DNA of 53,431 nucleotides. It comes from Rachicladosporium sp. CCFEE 5018. Lineage: Eukaryota; Ascomycota; Dothideomycetes; Cladosporiales; Cladosporiaceae. The position numbers and the translations under genes are program-made. This document shows, one piece after another, positions 33,497 through 44,800 of the stretch. The number at the start of each line of letters is the position of its first letter. The first letter of the stretch is position 1. Below the pieces are notes generated by a model that saw only the letters and a program-made list of their open reading frames with translations, was not told the origin of the DNA and ran no database searches. The DNA lies in the NCBI GenBank assembly GCA_002077045.2, contig KZ111161.1, forward strand, positions 631,834-685,264. Direction: 5' to 3'.

Positions 33497-36400
33497 ATGG
33501 CGAGGCTTCGTGCGAGTCTGCGGACTCCCCAAGTCGTCCCTGCACTAGTGCTCCTACTGCAAGCCCAACAAGCACTGGCCCATCCGTTCGTGTACCGAAG
33601 AGATCCGAACAATGGCACTGGAGCTCGGCCACAGCTTGCACCGCAGAATGCCGTGCCGCAGTCGACCGAGGGTCTAGAGACGACATCACGGCCTTCGACG
33701 ACTTGCACCACTGTCATAGGGTGGCATACGACGTACACCATCTCCCAAATCCTGGATGGACAACTTCAAGCTCCTGGGTTTGGTTCAACCTCCCTACCGG
33801 ACAAGTCGGTGGTGACGACCAGCACCTCGGAAGCCTTGGTGACTACCGAGACGACGATAGTTGAGGGCGTGACTGTCACCTCCACGGCGACTAGAGAGGT
33901 GACGTCCACGATCTCGTCCACCATTGAGGCGGATACTGCAGCGACGTCAGCTGCGCCAGCTAGCTCCACTTCATCTACGATCAGTTCTACATCCGCTTTG
34001 GCGGCGGAAGTGTCCAGCTCGTTATTGTCGTCGTCCTCCTCGCCTACGTCTTCCTCTGCTTCGAATACGACCACTCCGTCGTCTACGAGTGAGCCATCGT
34101 CTTTGACTAGTTCTACTACTGTGACAACATCGTCGACGACTCCTGCATCTGTCGAGGCATCGCCAACACCAACACCGTCAACATCGACAACATTGTTGGA
34201 TGTAACAGAAGCTAGTACGACAGTTGCTGCGTCGACCATACTGTCCACAACAACCATTGTGGTCTCCACCAGTGTTCCGGACATCTCGCTGACTTCTCTG
34301 ACGACATCCGCGATACAGACTGCAACAGTGCCCGTTTTGACGAACACTACTGGCATTATCCAGACCTCGCTTGAAGCAGGAGGCAACCCAACGACTGTAC
34401 CCTTCCCAACATCGGTCGTCAACGTCACTTCGTCGTTGTCACTAGTGGACACAAGCACTCTGCAGAGCGTGGTACCGACGAACACTGCGAACATCACTAG
34501 CATCACGGCCAGCGACATCTTCCGAGCTATCGCGACAAGCGCGCCGCCACCGCAGATCACAAGCCGCAGTGATCACCCAGTGCCGCAGAAAGGAATCCAG
34601 CCTCAGAGTGAACGCATCGGGACCAACAGCTTCCACGCCAACCTCTTCCTTGCCGACCAAGCCTACCCAGTGTACACATTCCCATACTCGGTATCCTGGT
34701 CCAATGGAACTGGTCAGACTGGGAGCTACGGTATGGCAGTATCGCACACTGAACGCAACCAGCTAGCTTTCGGCGCGGACGAGCCGAACACGGGTGCATG
34801 GAAGTTCTATGCTAACCCCATCGGCATTCAGTCCGTTGTGCTATCTGCCACTCAACTTGGGCAAGGCACGAAGTTGACGACTGACTCCCTGACCTCGTTC
34901 TCGGTGAATGTCAACTTGACCCCAGGTGGCGCCTCCAGTCCGGCCGTCTCGTTTCCACTGGTCCAGGGCATGGGCTTCATGACTGGAAGCTATCACGGCA
35001 GTACCCCTACTGTGTCGTCAGGCATTGGCATCAACAGCATCACCTATGGTGGCGCGCTTGCCGGCAATGCAGTGTACAAGTACCGTATGGCGCTCGCCAA
35101 CGGCTTCACTTGGCTGATCTATGTCACCCCAGAGACGACTAACTACAATGTCAACTCCTTCACGCTGCTGAGTGCGAACACTGTCCAAGGACCTTCGGGC
35201 TTCAACGGCTACATTCAAGTCGCGAAGATCCCTGGAGGCAACTCGGATGCAGAGAGCATCTACGACAGCGCAGCTGGAGCCTACCCGTTCTCGACAACTG
35301 TGTCCGGTGCCGTCGAGGGTAGGGGAGGTAGCTACTCTCTGACATTCAATAAGACTGGCATGCAGACTCAAGAGCTGCTCATGTTCGCATTGCCTCATCA
35401 TGTTGAGTCGTTTGCGCAGTCCACCGCCAACGGCGTCACATCGCTCCAACTGATGACGACCACCAAAGGCTTCGGTACTGCAGTCCGCGCCGACAGCTGG
35501 ACCCTGGTAGAAGACGACCTGCCGATTGACATGAGCTTTGCTCCCTGGCGCGCTGGACAAGGAGGCATCGCCTCCGTCTCCTCCGCTGCCACAGCTCTCA
35601 TCAACCAAGTCGGCGCCGCCGAGCTCAATCAGAACATCACCCTCCAGACAGACCTGGATAGTATGTACTACTCTGGCAAAGGCTTCGCCAAGTTCGCTGC
35701 CCTGATCTACACTCTGCACGACATCGGCGGCGACAAGACATTAGCGCTGACCGGACTGCTGGAACTGGAGAATGCTCTCGCGACCTTCGTCAACAATCAA
35801 CAACCCTACCCTCTTGTCTTTGACTCGAAGTGGGGCGGCGTGGTCAGCTCTGCTACCTTCGCTACAGGCGACTCTGGCCTTGATTTCGGCAACACGTACT
35901 ACAATGACCACCATTTCCACTACGGCTACTTTGTCTACGCCGCGGCCGTCATTGGATATCTCGACCCTACATGGCTCTCGAAAGGCACCAACAAAGCCTG
36001 GATTGACACACTGGTACGCGACTTTGCCAATCCGGTGACCAATGACCCGGACTTTCCATTTTCCCGCAACTTTGACTGGTTCCATGGTCACTCTTGGGCA
36101 GCTGGGCTTTTCGCAAGCGCGGACGGGAAGAACCAGGAGTCCTCGTCTGAAGACACCATGGCCTCCTACGCCATCAAGATGTGGGGTAAGATCACCGACG
36201 ACACCGCCATGGAGGCGCGCGGGAATCTCATGCTGTCTATTCAAGCGCGCTCGCTGAGGAACTACTATCTCTACACCAATGACAACACCGTCGAGCCCGC
36301 GCAATTTATCGGCAACAAAGCCGCCGGAATTCTCTTCGAGAACAAGATCGACCACACGACGTACTTCGGCACCAATATCGAGTATATTGAGGGCATCCAC

Positions 36401-36790
36401 ATGATCCCGCTTATGCCGTTCTCGACTTTCACGCGCAACGCGACATTCGTGCAGCAGGAGTGGGATACGTACTTCTCCAACGGACGCATCAACAGTATCA
36501 CTGGCGGCTGGAGAGGGCTGCTGATAGCGAACCAAGCCATCATCGACCCGCAGGCAAGCTACAACTTCTTCTCGGGTTCGGACGGACTATACCAAGATAG
36601 CTTTCTGGATGGCGGCGCGAGTCGAACGTGGTATCTCGCCTATTCCGCCGGGCTTGGAGGTGCGCCGGCGGGATCGAAGGTGAAGAGAGAGGATATCCTG
36701 GAAGTTGAGCAGGAGACAATGGAGACGCCGATTGAGGCTAAGACGCGCAGGGGGAGTGTCAGTGGACGCAGACGGTACTCAACTCGGTAG
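33497..36790 (+). CDS. GH81 endo-1,3-beta-glucanase (Eng1 type), secreted
   Basis: A single-exon frame of 1097 codons from ATG 33497. It opens with a signal peptide (MARLRASLRTPQVVPALVLL, likely cut after QQALA). A Ser/Thr/Val-rich region follows to about residue 355, with long runs of S and T and several N-x-S/T sites, probably an O-glycosylated stalk. The GH81 domain fills about 365-1055: FHANLFLADQAYPVYTFPYS, WLIYVTPETTNYN, YYSGKGFAKFAALIYTLHD, then YNDHHFHYGYF with Asp804 and NQESSSEDTMASYA with Glu881 and Glu885. In characterised GH81 enzymes this Asp and Glu pair are the catalytic residues of an inverting beta-1,3-glucan hydrolase. Such enzymes work at the cell wall in septum cleavage or in glucan autolysis. 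The C-terminus ends in a basic tail (TRRGSVSGRRRYSTR), not a GPI signal. Second copy at 41895-45188. Confidence 0.95.
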   Translation: MARLRASLRTPQVVPALVLLLQAQQALAHPFVYRRDPNNGTGARPQLAPQNAVPQSTEGLETTSRPSTTCTTVIGWHTTYTISQILDGQLQAPGFGSTSLPDKSVVTTSTSEALVTTETTIVEGVTVTSTATREVTSTISSTIEADTAATSAAPASSTSSTISSTSALAAEVSSSLLSSSSSPTSSSASNTTTPSSTSEPSSLTSSTTVTTSSTTPASVEASPTPTPSTSTTLLDVTEASTTVAASTILSTTTIVVSTSVPDISLTSLTTSAIQTATVPVLTNTTGIIQTSLEAGGNPTTVPFPTSVVNVTSSLSLVDTSTLQSVVPTNTANITSITASDIFRAIATSAPPPQITSRSDHPVPQKGIQPQSERIGTNSFHANLFLADQAYPVYTFPYSVSWSNGTGQTGSYGMAVSHTERNQLAFGADEPNTGAWKFYANPIGIQSVVLSATQLGQGTKLTTDSLTSFSVNVNLTPGGASSPAVSFPLVQGMGFMTGSYHGSTPTVSSGIGINSITYGGALAGNAVYKYRMALANGFTWLIYVTPETTNYNVNSFTLLSANTVQGPSGFNGYIQVAKIPGGNSDAESIYDSAAGAYPFSTTVSGAVEGRGGSYSLTFNKTGMQTQELLMFALPHHVESFAQSTANGVTSLQLMTTTKGFGTAVRADSWTLVEDDLPIDMSFAPWRAGQGGIASVSSAATALINQVGAAELNQNITLQTDLDSMYYSGKGFAKFAALIYTLHDIGGDKTLALTGLLELENALATFVNNQQPYPLVFDSKWGGVVSSATFATGDSGLDFGNTYYNDHHFHYGYFVYAAAVIGYLDPTWLSKGTNKAWIDTLVRDFANPVTNDPDFPFSRNFDWFHGHSWAAGLFASADGKNQESSSEDTMASYAIKMWGKITDDTAMEARGNLMLSIQARSLRNYYLYTNDNTVEPAQFIGNKAAGILFENKIDHTTYFGTNIEYIEGIHMIPLMPFSTFTRNATFVQQEWDTYFSNGRINSITGGWRGLLIANQAIIDPQASYNFFSGSDGLYQDSFLDGGASRTWYLAYSAGLGGAPAGSKVKREDILEVEQETMETPIEAKTRRGSVSGRRRYSTR

Positions 36791-37453
36791 AGGTGGAGGT
36801 AAGTAATGATGATGGAGGGTGGGTACTACTAATTCGCAGATTCGAAACGATCGAGACGATGTATATGGTGTTCAAGGCTGGGACATAGAAGTATAATAGG
36901 ATCGCTCATGCTACGGCAGCGAGCGAGAGGATATAATAATGGGCAAGAACGGAAACGGCTATGATGACTGTATGGGTTGGAGGATTGGGATAGACTTGGG
37001 ATGGGTTGGGATTCGGAACGGTGTTTGAGGAGGGAGGAAGTCCGATGTACATGGAGACGCGCGATGATAACACGGCGGGATGTATGAAGTGTTGTGAAAG
37101 CAAATGACACGGTGCTCGATATGTTGCAAAGTAATTGAACACCGCACTACTAAATTGACGAAACTTCCATCGTGCATGATCCTTTCGACCGTTGTACATG
37201 ATATCTCTCAATAGCACTTTGAGTAACGTTGCACTGTTGTGGCGCGGTCGATATCAGCATAAGAGAACTACAGAATTCCGGGGGACTGAAGTTGATACAA
37301 CTCGTAAGAATGAGGCACAGCAACAGTGAGGCGGTATAAGTAAACACTTCAGAGTGATGCTATCATATCTCAACAGCTCCTTTACTCGGATCGCTCAGTT
37401 CCTGCCATTAACGCCAACCTCATCAATCCCCGGACCAGCACTGGAGTCTTCAC
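36791..37453. other. Convergent intergenic region
   Basis: About 660 bases between the stops of the glucanase (+) and the oxidoreductase (-). Both 3' ends should lie here. No gene or repeat is seen. Repeated at 45189-45851. Confidence 0.4.
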
Positions 37454-38467
37454 TCACGCCACCTTCACAACCAACTTGCCCCTCACTCTCCCCGAAGCTA
37501 GCCTCTCATACGCCTTACCAGTCTCCTCAAGCGGGTAGACCTTCTCAATCTCCACCTTAACTTTCCCCTCCTTCACAAAGTTCGCCACAATCTCGTGCTC
37601 CTCGACTTTGCTGGTACACGTGACGAAGCCAAAATGACGCTTTCCCCCTCCTAGGAACGCCGGCAAGAGGTATATCGTCAATATGTTCTTGATGACCGAG
37701 AACTGGGGACTGCCGGCAATGGTGACGTACTGCTTGCCAGGCTGGAGATACTTGTGAGCCGACCAGTAGAGCTTCGCGTCGGCAAAGACGTTGTCTATGA
37801 TGTGATCAAATTGAACGCCGGTGCGAGTGAGCGTCGCGACCACGTCGTTGGTGCGGTAGTCGATCACTTCGTCAGCGCCGAGAGTTTTGAGGAAGTCGAC
37901 GTTTGCGCCGGAGCAAGTGGCAGTGATGTGGCAACCGAGCGCTTTGCCGATCTGAATCGTGTTCACGCCGACTCCGCCGCTGCCGCCGTTGATGAGCACT
38001 CTGTCGCCAGCCTTCACGAACGGCGCAATAGTCTGGTAAGCAGTCAAGCCAGCGATTCCCAGCGTAGCGGCCTGCTCAAGGCTCACGCCTCGAGGGATGT
38101 TGACGACATTGGCTTCCGCACCGATGACATACTCTGCGCAGGCACCAAATGCGGGCAGTTCAGTGTAGCCGTACACTTCGTCGCCGGGTTTCAGGTTCGG
38201 CTGTGTGGACTGCACGACTGTGCCGCTGAAGTCTGAGCCTGGGACACCTTTGGACAGGAAGCGGCCGATGACGGGAGCTTCGGCGAGCTTGAGATCGACG
38301 GGGTTTAGGGAAGCGTAAGCGACTTTTATGAGGGTGCTGCCTGCTGGTAGGGATTTGGCGCCTTTTGGAAGAGGGTAGGCGTTGTCAATGTAAATGTTCT
38401 TGCCTAAGCCGCCGGAAGTGGACTTCCAGCTTGCGGCGCGCATGGTGTTGCCCAGAGAAGAGGCCAT
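37454..38467 (-). CDS. Medium-chain NAD(P)H dehydrogenase/quinone oxidoreductase-like protein
   Basis: The frame is open for 402 codons, but I start at ATG 38467 (MASSLGNTMRAASW), giving 337 residues, because homologues begin about here with M-R-A-x2-W; the upstream part (with ATGs further out) is low-complexity and lacks family features. The GroES-like N-terminal half includes KVAYASLNPVDLKL, PGSDFSGTVV and LKPGDEVYGY. The Rossmann half includes LGIAGLTAYQTI, the NADPH-binding INGGSGGVGVNTIQIGKALG at about 155-175, and DEVIDYRTNDV. There are no zinc-ligand cysteines, so it belongs to the zinc-free quinone oxidoreductase/RTN4IP1-like group. Substrate unknown. Residue 23 is Lys here and Met in the copy at 45852-46865. 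Confidence 0.88.
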   Translation of the reverse strand: MASSLGNTMRAASWKSTSGGLGKNIYIDNAYPLPKGAKSLPAGSTLIKVAYASLNPVDLKLAEAPVIGRFLSKGVPGSDFSGTVVQSTQPNLKPGDEVYGYTELPAFGACAEYVIGAEANVVNIPRGVSLEQAATLGIAGLTAYQTIAPFVKAGDRVLINGGSGGVGVNTIQIGKALGCHITATCSGANVDFLKTLGADEVIDYRTNDVVATLTRTGVQFDHIIDNVFADAKLYWSAHKYLQPGKQYVTIAGSPQFSVIKNILTIYLLPAFLGGGKRHFGFVTCTSKVEEHEIVANFVKEGKVKVEIEKVYPLEETGKAYERLASGRVRGKLVVKVA

Positions 38468-39419
38468 TGTGGTGGATGCTTTGTGCGATGAGTTCAAGGG
38501 AAGGGGAATGTGGGCTGTGATGATGGCGGGAGAGTCACTGCTGTTATGTAGCGCTGGTGGGGTGACGTCGAGAGAAACGCTGGATATTTTACATTGAACG
38601 GGAACAGATTGTGCCGGTGGCATATGTGAGCTCGCTACCATGCACTCCGGCCTCTGGGTCAATCGCGAGCTGCTGACCTAATTGAGACGAGAACCAAAAC
38701 GGAGCTATGAGATATGCTGACTGATATGCTCTTGAGGGCCGGGGATGACGTGCTTCTTTCTCCAATCTCGCCTCAAGTCGACAGCGCTGCCATAGTAATG
38801 ATGATTCCTGCCTCCTGCCTCACACACCTTCCACGAGAAGTATAATGTTAGTCTAACTCGAGATAGCACAATCCTATCCGACTCGGGGCTAGCATCCGCG
38901 AGATCTCAACCTCGCGGTACCTCGTACGAGGCGGAGTTAGCGTCATATGCACCTAGCCGCAACAAAGTTCTCCCGTCTGCAGCCAGAGTACGAGCCGCAT
39001 TGGGCTTGGAAGGCGAAGGAGAAAGCAGCACCAGTGTCAGAAGCGCGTCGGTGATGCTATGAGAAGACGGGGTTCTACTGCAGTACTACTAGGCCGCCAC
39101 TGGGAACATGAAGAACCCAGTGCCCTCATCGTACTCACCGAGAGCGTCATTTTGCGTTTGCTACCTTGGTGAGGAAAGCGTCTGCCAGACAGCCTTTGTG
39201 TCCGACTAGATCCTCCCACTGGTGCTCAAGAGAAAAGTGTCACTTTTAGCAGAACAATCGATCGACGCGTAGAGGAGAAGCTCCGCATGTCGAGATTCTC
39301 AGACTTCGAGGAAAGTGGAGGTCTCGCAACTATTGGATGTATGCTTGCATTGGCTCTGTGCCTGGTATCTGTCGTTTATGTTACACCCACCCCAATTCTC
39401 CTAACCACCCTAACAACCC
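38468..39419. other. Intergenic region with a telomere-like C-rich tract at its right end
   Basis: About 950 bases upstream of the oxidoreductase and downstream of the DUF1275 gene (both minus strand). At 39398-39426 there are imperfect CCCTAA-type units (CCTAACCACCCTAAC, then CCCCTAACCCTCC) overlapping the DUF1275 stop. A 66-codon plus frame at 39287-39487 has a hydrophobic segment but no other support. Repeated at 46866-47807. Confidence 0.4.
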
Positions 39420-40007
39420 CTAACCCTCCCTCTCCTCCTTCGTCTCCTCCCTCCACGCCAACCAACCCCCGGCAATCCCCAACTTGACAATAATCGAAAT
39501 CCACAACGTCCCCGCAAACCCAAACTGGCTGCTCGCCAACGCCCCACCACAAACAGCCCCAGTGAAGTACATCACCACACCCCCCAGCTTCCGGTTCCGG
39601 GAAACGTTTCCCGTCAGCCCACCAGAGAAGAGCCCAGGATCAGACATGATGTCGTTGTACGCGCTCGTCAGCACGATCGTAGGCATGCCCTTGTACGTCA
39701 ACATCCGACTCGCCACAATCATCCCACTAGCCTGAAAACTCAACAGCGCAATAGGAACCAAGTCCAGCTTCGGGAACCCCCAGCCCCCATTCTCCTCCAG
39801 CGCCCCCAACGCAGCGCCCTCCTTCGGGCTCGCCGGGCTCCCACTCGTTACCCTCTTCTCAACCATCCACACCGCAATCCCGGTAAGAACAGCCTGCACC
39901 GCGAAATTAGCAACAAGCACCCAGCGCTTCTTCTCGCCTGCGCGACGATGCAGCGAGCTGAGTATAAAACTGCCGGTCAAGAACGCGAAGACAGAGGTGA
40001 CGGATTT
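39420..40007 (-). CDS. DUF1275 membrane protein, partial copy cut by the gap, frameshifted end
   Basis: The 5' part is missing at the second gap; the copy starts at codon KSVTSVF and covers 195 residues. One extra C near 39427, compared with 47824, shifts the frame so the protein ends EEREG instead of EERRVRGC. It also has Lys where the full copy has Asn (LTYKGMPT versus LTYNGMPT). Asn looks like the family residue here, so this copy may carry errors or be a variant allele. The complete gene is at 47808-48767. Confidence 0.85.
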   Translation of the reverse strand, partial: KSVTSVFAFLTGSFILSSLHRRAGEKKRWVLVANFAVQAVLTGIAVWMVEKRVTSGSPASPKEGAALGALEENGGWGFPKLDLVPIALLSFQASGMIVASRMLTYKGMPTIVLTSAYNDIMSDPGLFSGGLTGNVSRNRKLGGVVMYFTGAVCGGALASSQFGFAGTLWISIIVKLGIAGGWLAWREETKEEREG

Positions 40008-40107
40008 NNNNNNNNNNNNNNNNNNNNNNNNNNNNNNNNNNNNNNNNNNNNNNNNNNNNNNNNNNNNNNNNNNNNNNNNNNNNNNNNNNNNNNNNNNNNN
40101 NNNNNNN
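40008..40107. other. Assembly gap (100 N)
   Basis: A second gap of exactly 100 N. The sequence on its left continues at 48405 and the sequence on its right restarts at the equivalent of 31710, so again the true gap is an overlap. Confidence 0.99.
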
Positions 40108-41894
40108 GCGCGAATGCGGTTGTCTTTGGCATAGCGGCGAGATACCCTTCAGATGTTGCAATTCGATCTATACGTATATCTCGTCAACTCAAATATCGAA
40201 GCTCATGTAACTCCATGATTTGAGTAGGTGCGCGTCAAGTCGTACTTGCCCGCCGTGATGTCGCTGCTGCCTCGGGGTGGACATCATGCGGCCTCATCAT
40301 CATCACAGTCCCATTGTCCGTGTGCGACCTCTCAAACGCCGGCTGTCGCACGACAACGCTCGGCGGCCGGTCTGGGTACATGCAGGTGTCGCTCTTCACA
40401 TCCACAGTCGCACACGAGCGGTCAGTCGGCGTCGTTGACAGCCGCAATTTCGCGCCTGTTACCACTCGGGTTGCCAGTCGACAGATACAGCGTCAGGGCC
40501 AGAACTCGGCCGGCAGTCGTCGTAGACTTCTTTGACATACAGTACCGGACAAGGGGACTACGCAACCCGGTTACCAGGCCTTCCCATGTCTCAAAAGCTC
40601 CGAGATCCGATCGTCACCGGGTCCCTGGTCAGATACCAGAAACACTTGGTCTGTGTCTCGACAAGGGCTGCAAAGTGAATCAAACATCCCAGAACCTCAG
40701 CGTGTGAATCTGTGACACAATGGTGCCTCACTTTACCCTTTCAAACGGACTCGCTCGGCCTAGCAACAATCGCGCAGCCAAACAAACAAACAATCCTCCG
40801 AGCCGGGGATTTCTCGTATTGCCTTTCGCAAACGGTGCCGCGAACGTGGCCGCGTGGCGCGAGGCGCGAAGTCAAAGTTACCGGCGATGCTCTGCAACGA
40901 CCGCATATGGTTTACGGCGTCTTTCGCATGGCGAGATGATTGAGATTGCGCGATGCCCATTTGCTCGCCAGGATGATGGCGATTAGAGCGGGTACCTGGC
41001 GGCAAGACCGGCCGAGCCCGGATTGGTGCGATGTGGTACTGGGCTCGGTCAAGCTTTGAGGCGTTGGGCATGTGCATCGGCTCGACGTGCCCTGTAGTGC
41101 TGGTGGGATCATCGGAGTGTTGTTGTTGTCTGCTGATGACGGTCAGTGGAAGTAGGTGAGAGGTCTCTGGCGGAAGCATTGTGACCAGCGCCAGGCGTCC
41201 GCTGAGTACTGTACGAACTTAAGATCTGCACGCCGAGCAAGACAAACCACGCTACCAACGCCATCAAGCATCCGCGACGGTCGGTCAGGCCTCGTCGTCG
41301 CCGAAACCCGAAGCGAAACTAGGTCGACATCACCCCACTTCGACTCACTAGCCGCCTTACAAAAGCAGCATTCCAACGCTATTTGCACCTCAGCCTACGT
41401 TGCCAGGTGAACATCAGACCCTCTTCCAACTCCACCGCATGGGCAGAGACTACGGCGCGATCGGGGTATATTTCACTCTCTTCCAGTATTATAACACACT
41501 CTCAATCTGAAACAAGTCATCCCTTTGCTCCTCTACCACACTCGTGGGCCCTGTCACTTCCTGCAAGCCATAGCGGTCTTGCATGTACTACCACTCTTGT
41601 CCATATCCGTACTCAAGATTCTCAAGCCTTGTCCCCCTTGTGCAGATCCTGTACCACTCTATCTACCTCTCCCTCCCCTAGCATCCCTGCCCGAACAAAC
41701 AGCAGCCGCCGCCACGCCGCAGGGCATCAACACATACTGTCTGTCAGAGGACAGCCGGCGGTATCACAAGACGTCAACGTCAACTGCGCGAAGGCGCACA
41801 AGTCAATACTGAAAAAGGCCAAGTGTTCCCCAATCCCCACAGTCTGTGTTGCTGGACTCACTAACGATTACAGGAACAGTACTTCCATCCAAGC

Positions 41895-44800
41895 ATGGCG
41901 AGGCTTCGTGCGAGTCTGCGGACTCCCCAAGTCGTCCCTGCACTAGTGCTCCTACTGCAAGCCCAACAAGCACTGGCCCATCCGTTCGTGTACCGAAGAG
42001 ATCCGAACAATGGCACTGGAGCTCGGCCACAGCTTGCACCGCAGAATGCCGTGCCGCAGTCGACCGAGGGTCTAGAGACGACATCACGGCCTTCGACGAC
42101 TTGCACCACTGTCATAGGGTGGCATACGACGTACACCATCTCCCAAATCCTGGATGGACAACTTCAAGCTCCTGGGTTTGGTTCAACCTCCCTACCGGAC
42201 AAGTCGGTGGTGACGACCAGCACCTCGGAAGCCTTGGTGACTACCGAGACGACGATAGTTGAGGGCGTGACTGTCACCTCCACGGCGACTAGAGAGGTGA
42301 CGTCCACGATCTCGTCCACCATTGAGGCGGATACTGCAGCGACGTCAGCTGCGCCAGCTAGCTCCACTTCATCTACGATCAGTTCTACATCCGCTTTGGC
42401 GGCGGAAGTGTCCAGCTCGTTATTGTCGTCGTCCTCCTCGCCTACGTCTTCCTCTGCTTCGAATACGACCACTCCGTCGTCTACGAGTGAGCCATCGTCT
42501 TTGACTAGTTCTACTACTGTGACAACATCGTCGACGACTCCTGCATCTGTCGAGGCATCGCCAACACCAACACCGTCAACATCGACAACATTGTTGGATG
42601 TAACAGAAGCTAGTACGACAGTTGCTGCGTCGACCATACTGTCCACAACAACCATTGTGGTCTCCACCAGTGTTCCGGACATCTCGCTGACTTCTCTGAC
42701 GACATCCGCGATACAGACTGCAACAGTGCCCGTTTTGACGAACACTACTGGCATTATCCAGACCTCGCTTGAAGCAGGAGGCAACCCAACGACTGTACCC
42801 TTCCCAACATCGGTCGTCAACGTCACTTCGTCGTTGTCACTAGTGGACACAAGCACTCTGCAGAGCGTGGTACCGACGAACACTGCGAACATCACTAGCA
42901 TCACGGCCAGCGACATCTTCCGAGCTATCGCGACAAGCGCGCCGCCACCGCAGATCACAAGCCGCAGTGATCACCCAGTGCCGCAGAAAGGAATCCAGCC
43001 TCAGAGTGAACGCATCGGGACCAACAGCTTCCACGCCAACCTCTTCCTTGCCGACCAAGCCTACCCAGTGTACACATTCCCATACTCGGTATCCTGGTCC
43101 AATGGAACTGGTCAGACTGGGAGCTACGGTATGGCAGTATCGCACACTGAACGCAACCAGCTAGCTTTCGGCGCGGACGAGCCGAACACGGGTGCATGGA
43201 AGTTCTATGCTAACCCCATCGGCATTCAGTCCGTTGTGCTATCTGCCACTCAACTTGGGCAAGGCACGAAGTTGACGACTGACTCCCTGACCTCGTTCTC
43301 GGTGAATGTCAACTTGACCCCAGGTGGCGCCTCCAGTCCGGCCGTCTCGTTTCCACTGGTCCAGGGCATGGGCTTCATGACTGGAAGCTATCACGGCAGT
43401 ACCCCTACTGTGTCGTCAGGCATTGGCATCAACAGCATCACCTATGGTGGCGCGCTTGCCGGCAATGCAGTGTACAAGTACCGTATGGCGCTCGCCAACG
43501 GCTTCACTTGGCTGATCTATGTCACCCCAGAGACGACTAACTACAATGTCAACTCCTTCACGCTGCTGAGTGCGAACACTGTCCAAGGACCTTCGGGCTT
43601 CAACGGCTACATTCAAGTCGCGAAGATCCCTGGAGGCAACTCGGATGCAGAGAGCATCTACGACAGCGCAGCTGGAGCCTACCCGTTCTCGACAACTGTG
43701 TCCGGTGCCGTCGAGGGTAGGGGAGGTAGCTACTCTCTGACATTCAATAAGACTGGCATGCAGACTCAAGAGCTGCTCATGTTCGCATTGCCTCATCATG
43801 TTGAGTCGTTTGCGCAGTCCACCGCCAACGGCGTCACATCGCTCCAACTGATGACGACCACCAAAGGCTTCGGTACTGCAGTCCGCGCCGACAGCTGGAC
43901 CCTGGTAGAAGACGACCTGCCGATTGACATGAGCTTTGCTCCCTGGCGCGCTGGACAAGGAGGCATCGCCTCCGTCTCCTCCGCTGCCACAGCTCTCATC
44001 AACCAAGTCGGCGCCGCCGAGCTCAATCAGAACATCACCCTCCAGACAGACCTGGATAGTATGTACTACTCTGGCAAAGGCTTCGCCAAGTTCGCTGCCC
44101 TGATCTACACTCTGCACGACATCGGCGGCGACAAGACATTAGCGCTGACCGGACTGCTGGAACTGGAGAATGCTCTCGCGACCTTCGTCAACAATCAACA
44201 ACCCTACCCTCTTGTCTTTGACTCGAAGTGGGGCGGCGTGGTCAGCTCTGCTACCTTCGCTACAGGCGACTCTGGCCTTGATTTCGGCAACACGTACTAC
44301 AATGACCACCATTTCCACTACGGCTACTTTGTCTACGCCGCGGCCGTCATTGGATATCTCGACCCTACATGGCTCTCGAAAGGCACCAACAAAGCCTGGA
44401 TTGACACACTGGTACGCGACTTTGCCAATCCGGTGACCAATGACCCGGACTTTCCATTTTCCCGCAACTTTGACTGGTTCCATGGTCACTCTTGGGCAGC
44501 TGGGCTTTTCGCAAGCGCGGACGGGAAGAACCAGGAGTCCTCGTCTGAAGACACCATGGCCTCCTACGCCATCAAGATGTGGGGTAAGATCACCGACGAC
44601 ACCGCCATGGAGGCGCGCGGGAATCTCATGCTGTCTATTCAAGCGCGCTCGCTGAGGAACTACTATCTCTACACCAATGACAACACCGTCGAGCCCGCGC
44701 AATTTATCGGCAACAAAGCCGCCGGAATTCTCTTCGAGAACAAGATCGACCACACGACGTACTTCGGCACCAATATCGAGTATATTGAGGGCATCCACAT

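Larger units (their letters stand above)
31710..40007. repeat. Left member of duplicated segment 2 (contig 2 tail)
   Basis: An 8,298-base segment matching 40108-48404 (offset 8398, then 8397 after a one-base indel near 39427). It ends exactly at the second 100-N gap. Differences noticed, all in the last 1.8 kb: near 38252 C/G, 38302 G/A, 38317 A/G, 38399 T/A, an extra C near 39427, 39607 T/C, 39690 C/G and 39846 T/A. The first 6.5 kb appear identical. Confidence 0.97.

Noticed and set aside
33766..34560. Long minus-strand frame of 264 codons rich in Val/Asp opposite the Ser/Thr-rich stalk of the glucanase
   Set aside because: It is the antisense shadow of Ser/Thr codon runs; no domain, and the sense gene is certain.
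35018..36535. Minus-strand frames of 233 and 264 codons opposite the GH81 catalytic domain
   Set aside because: Antisense shadows of a conserved coding region in GC-rich DNA.
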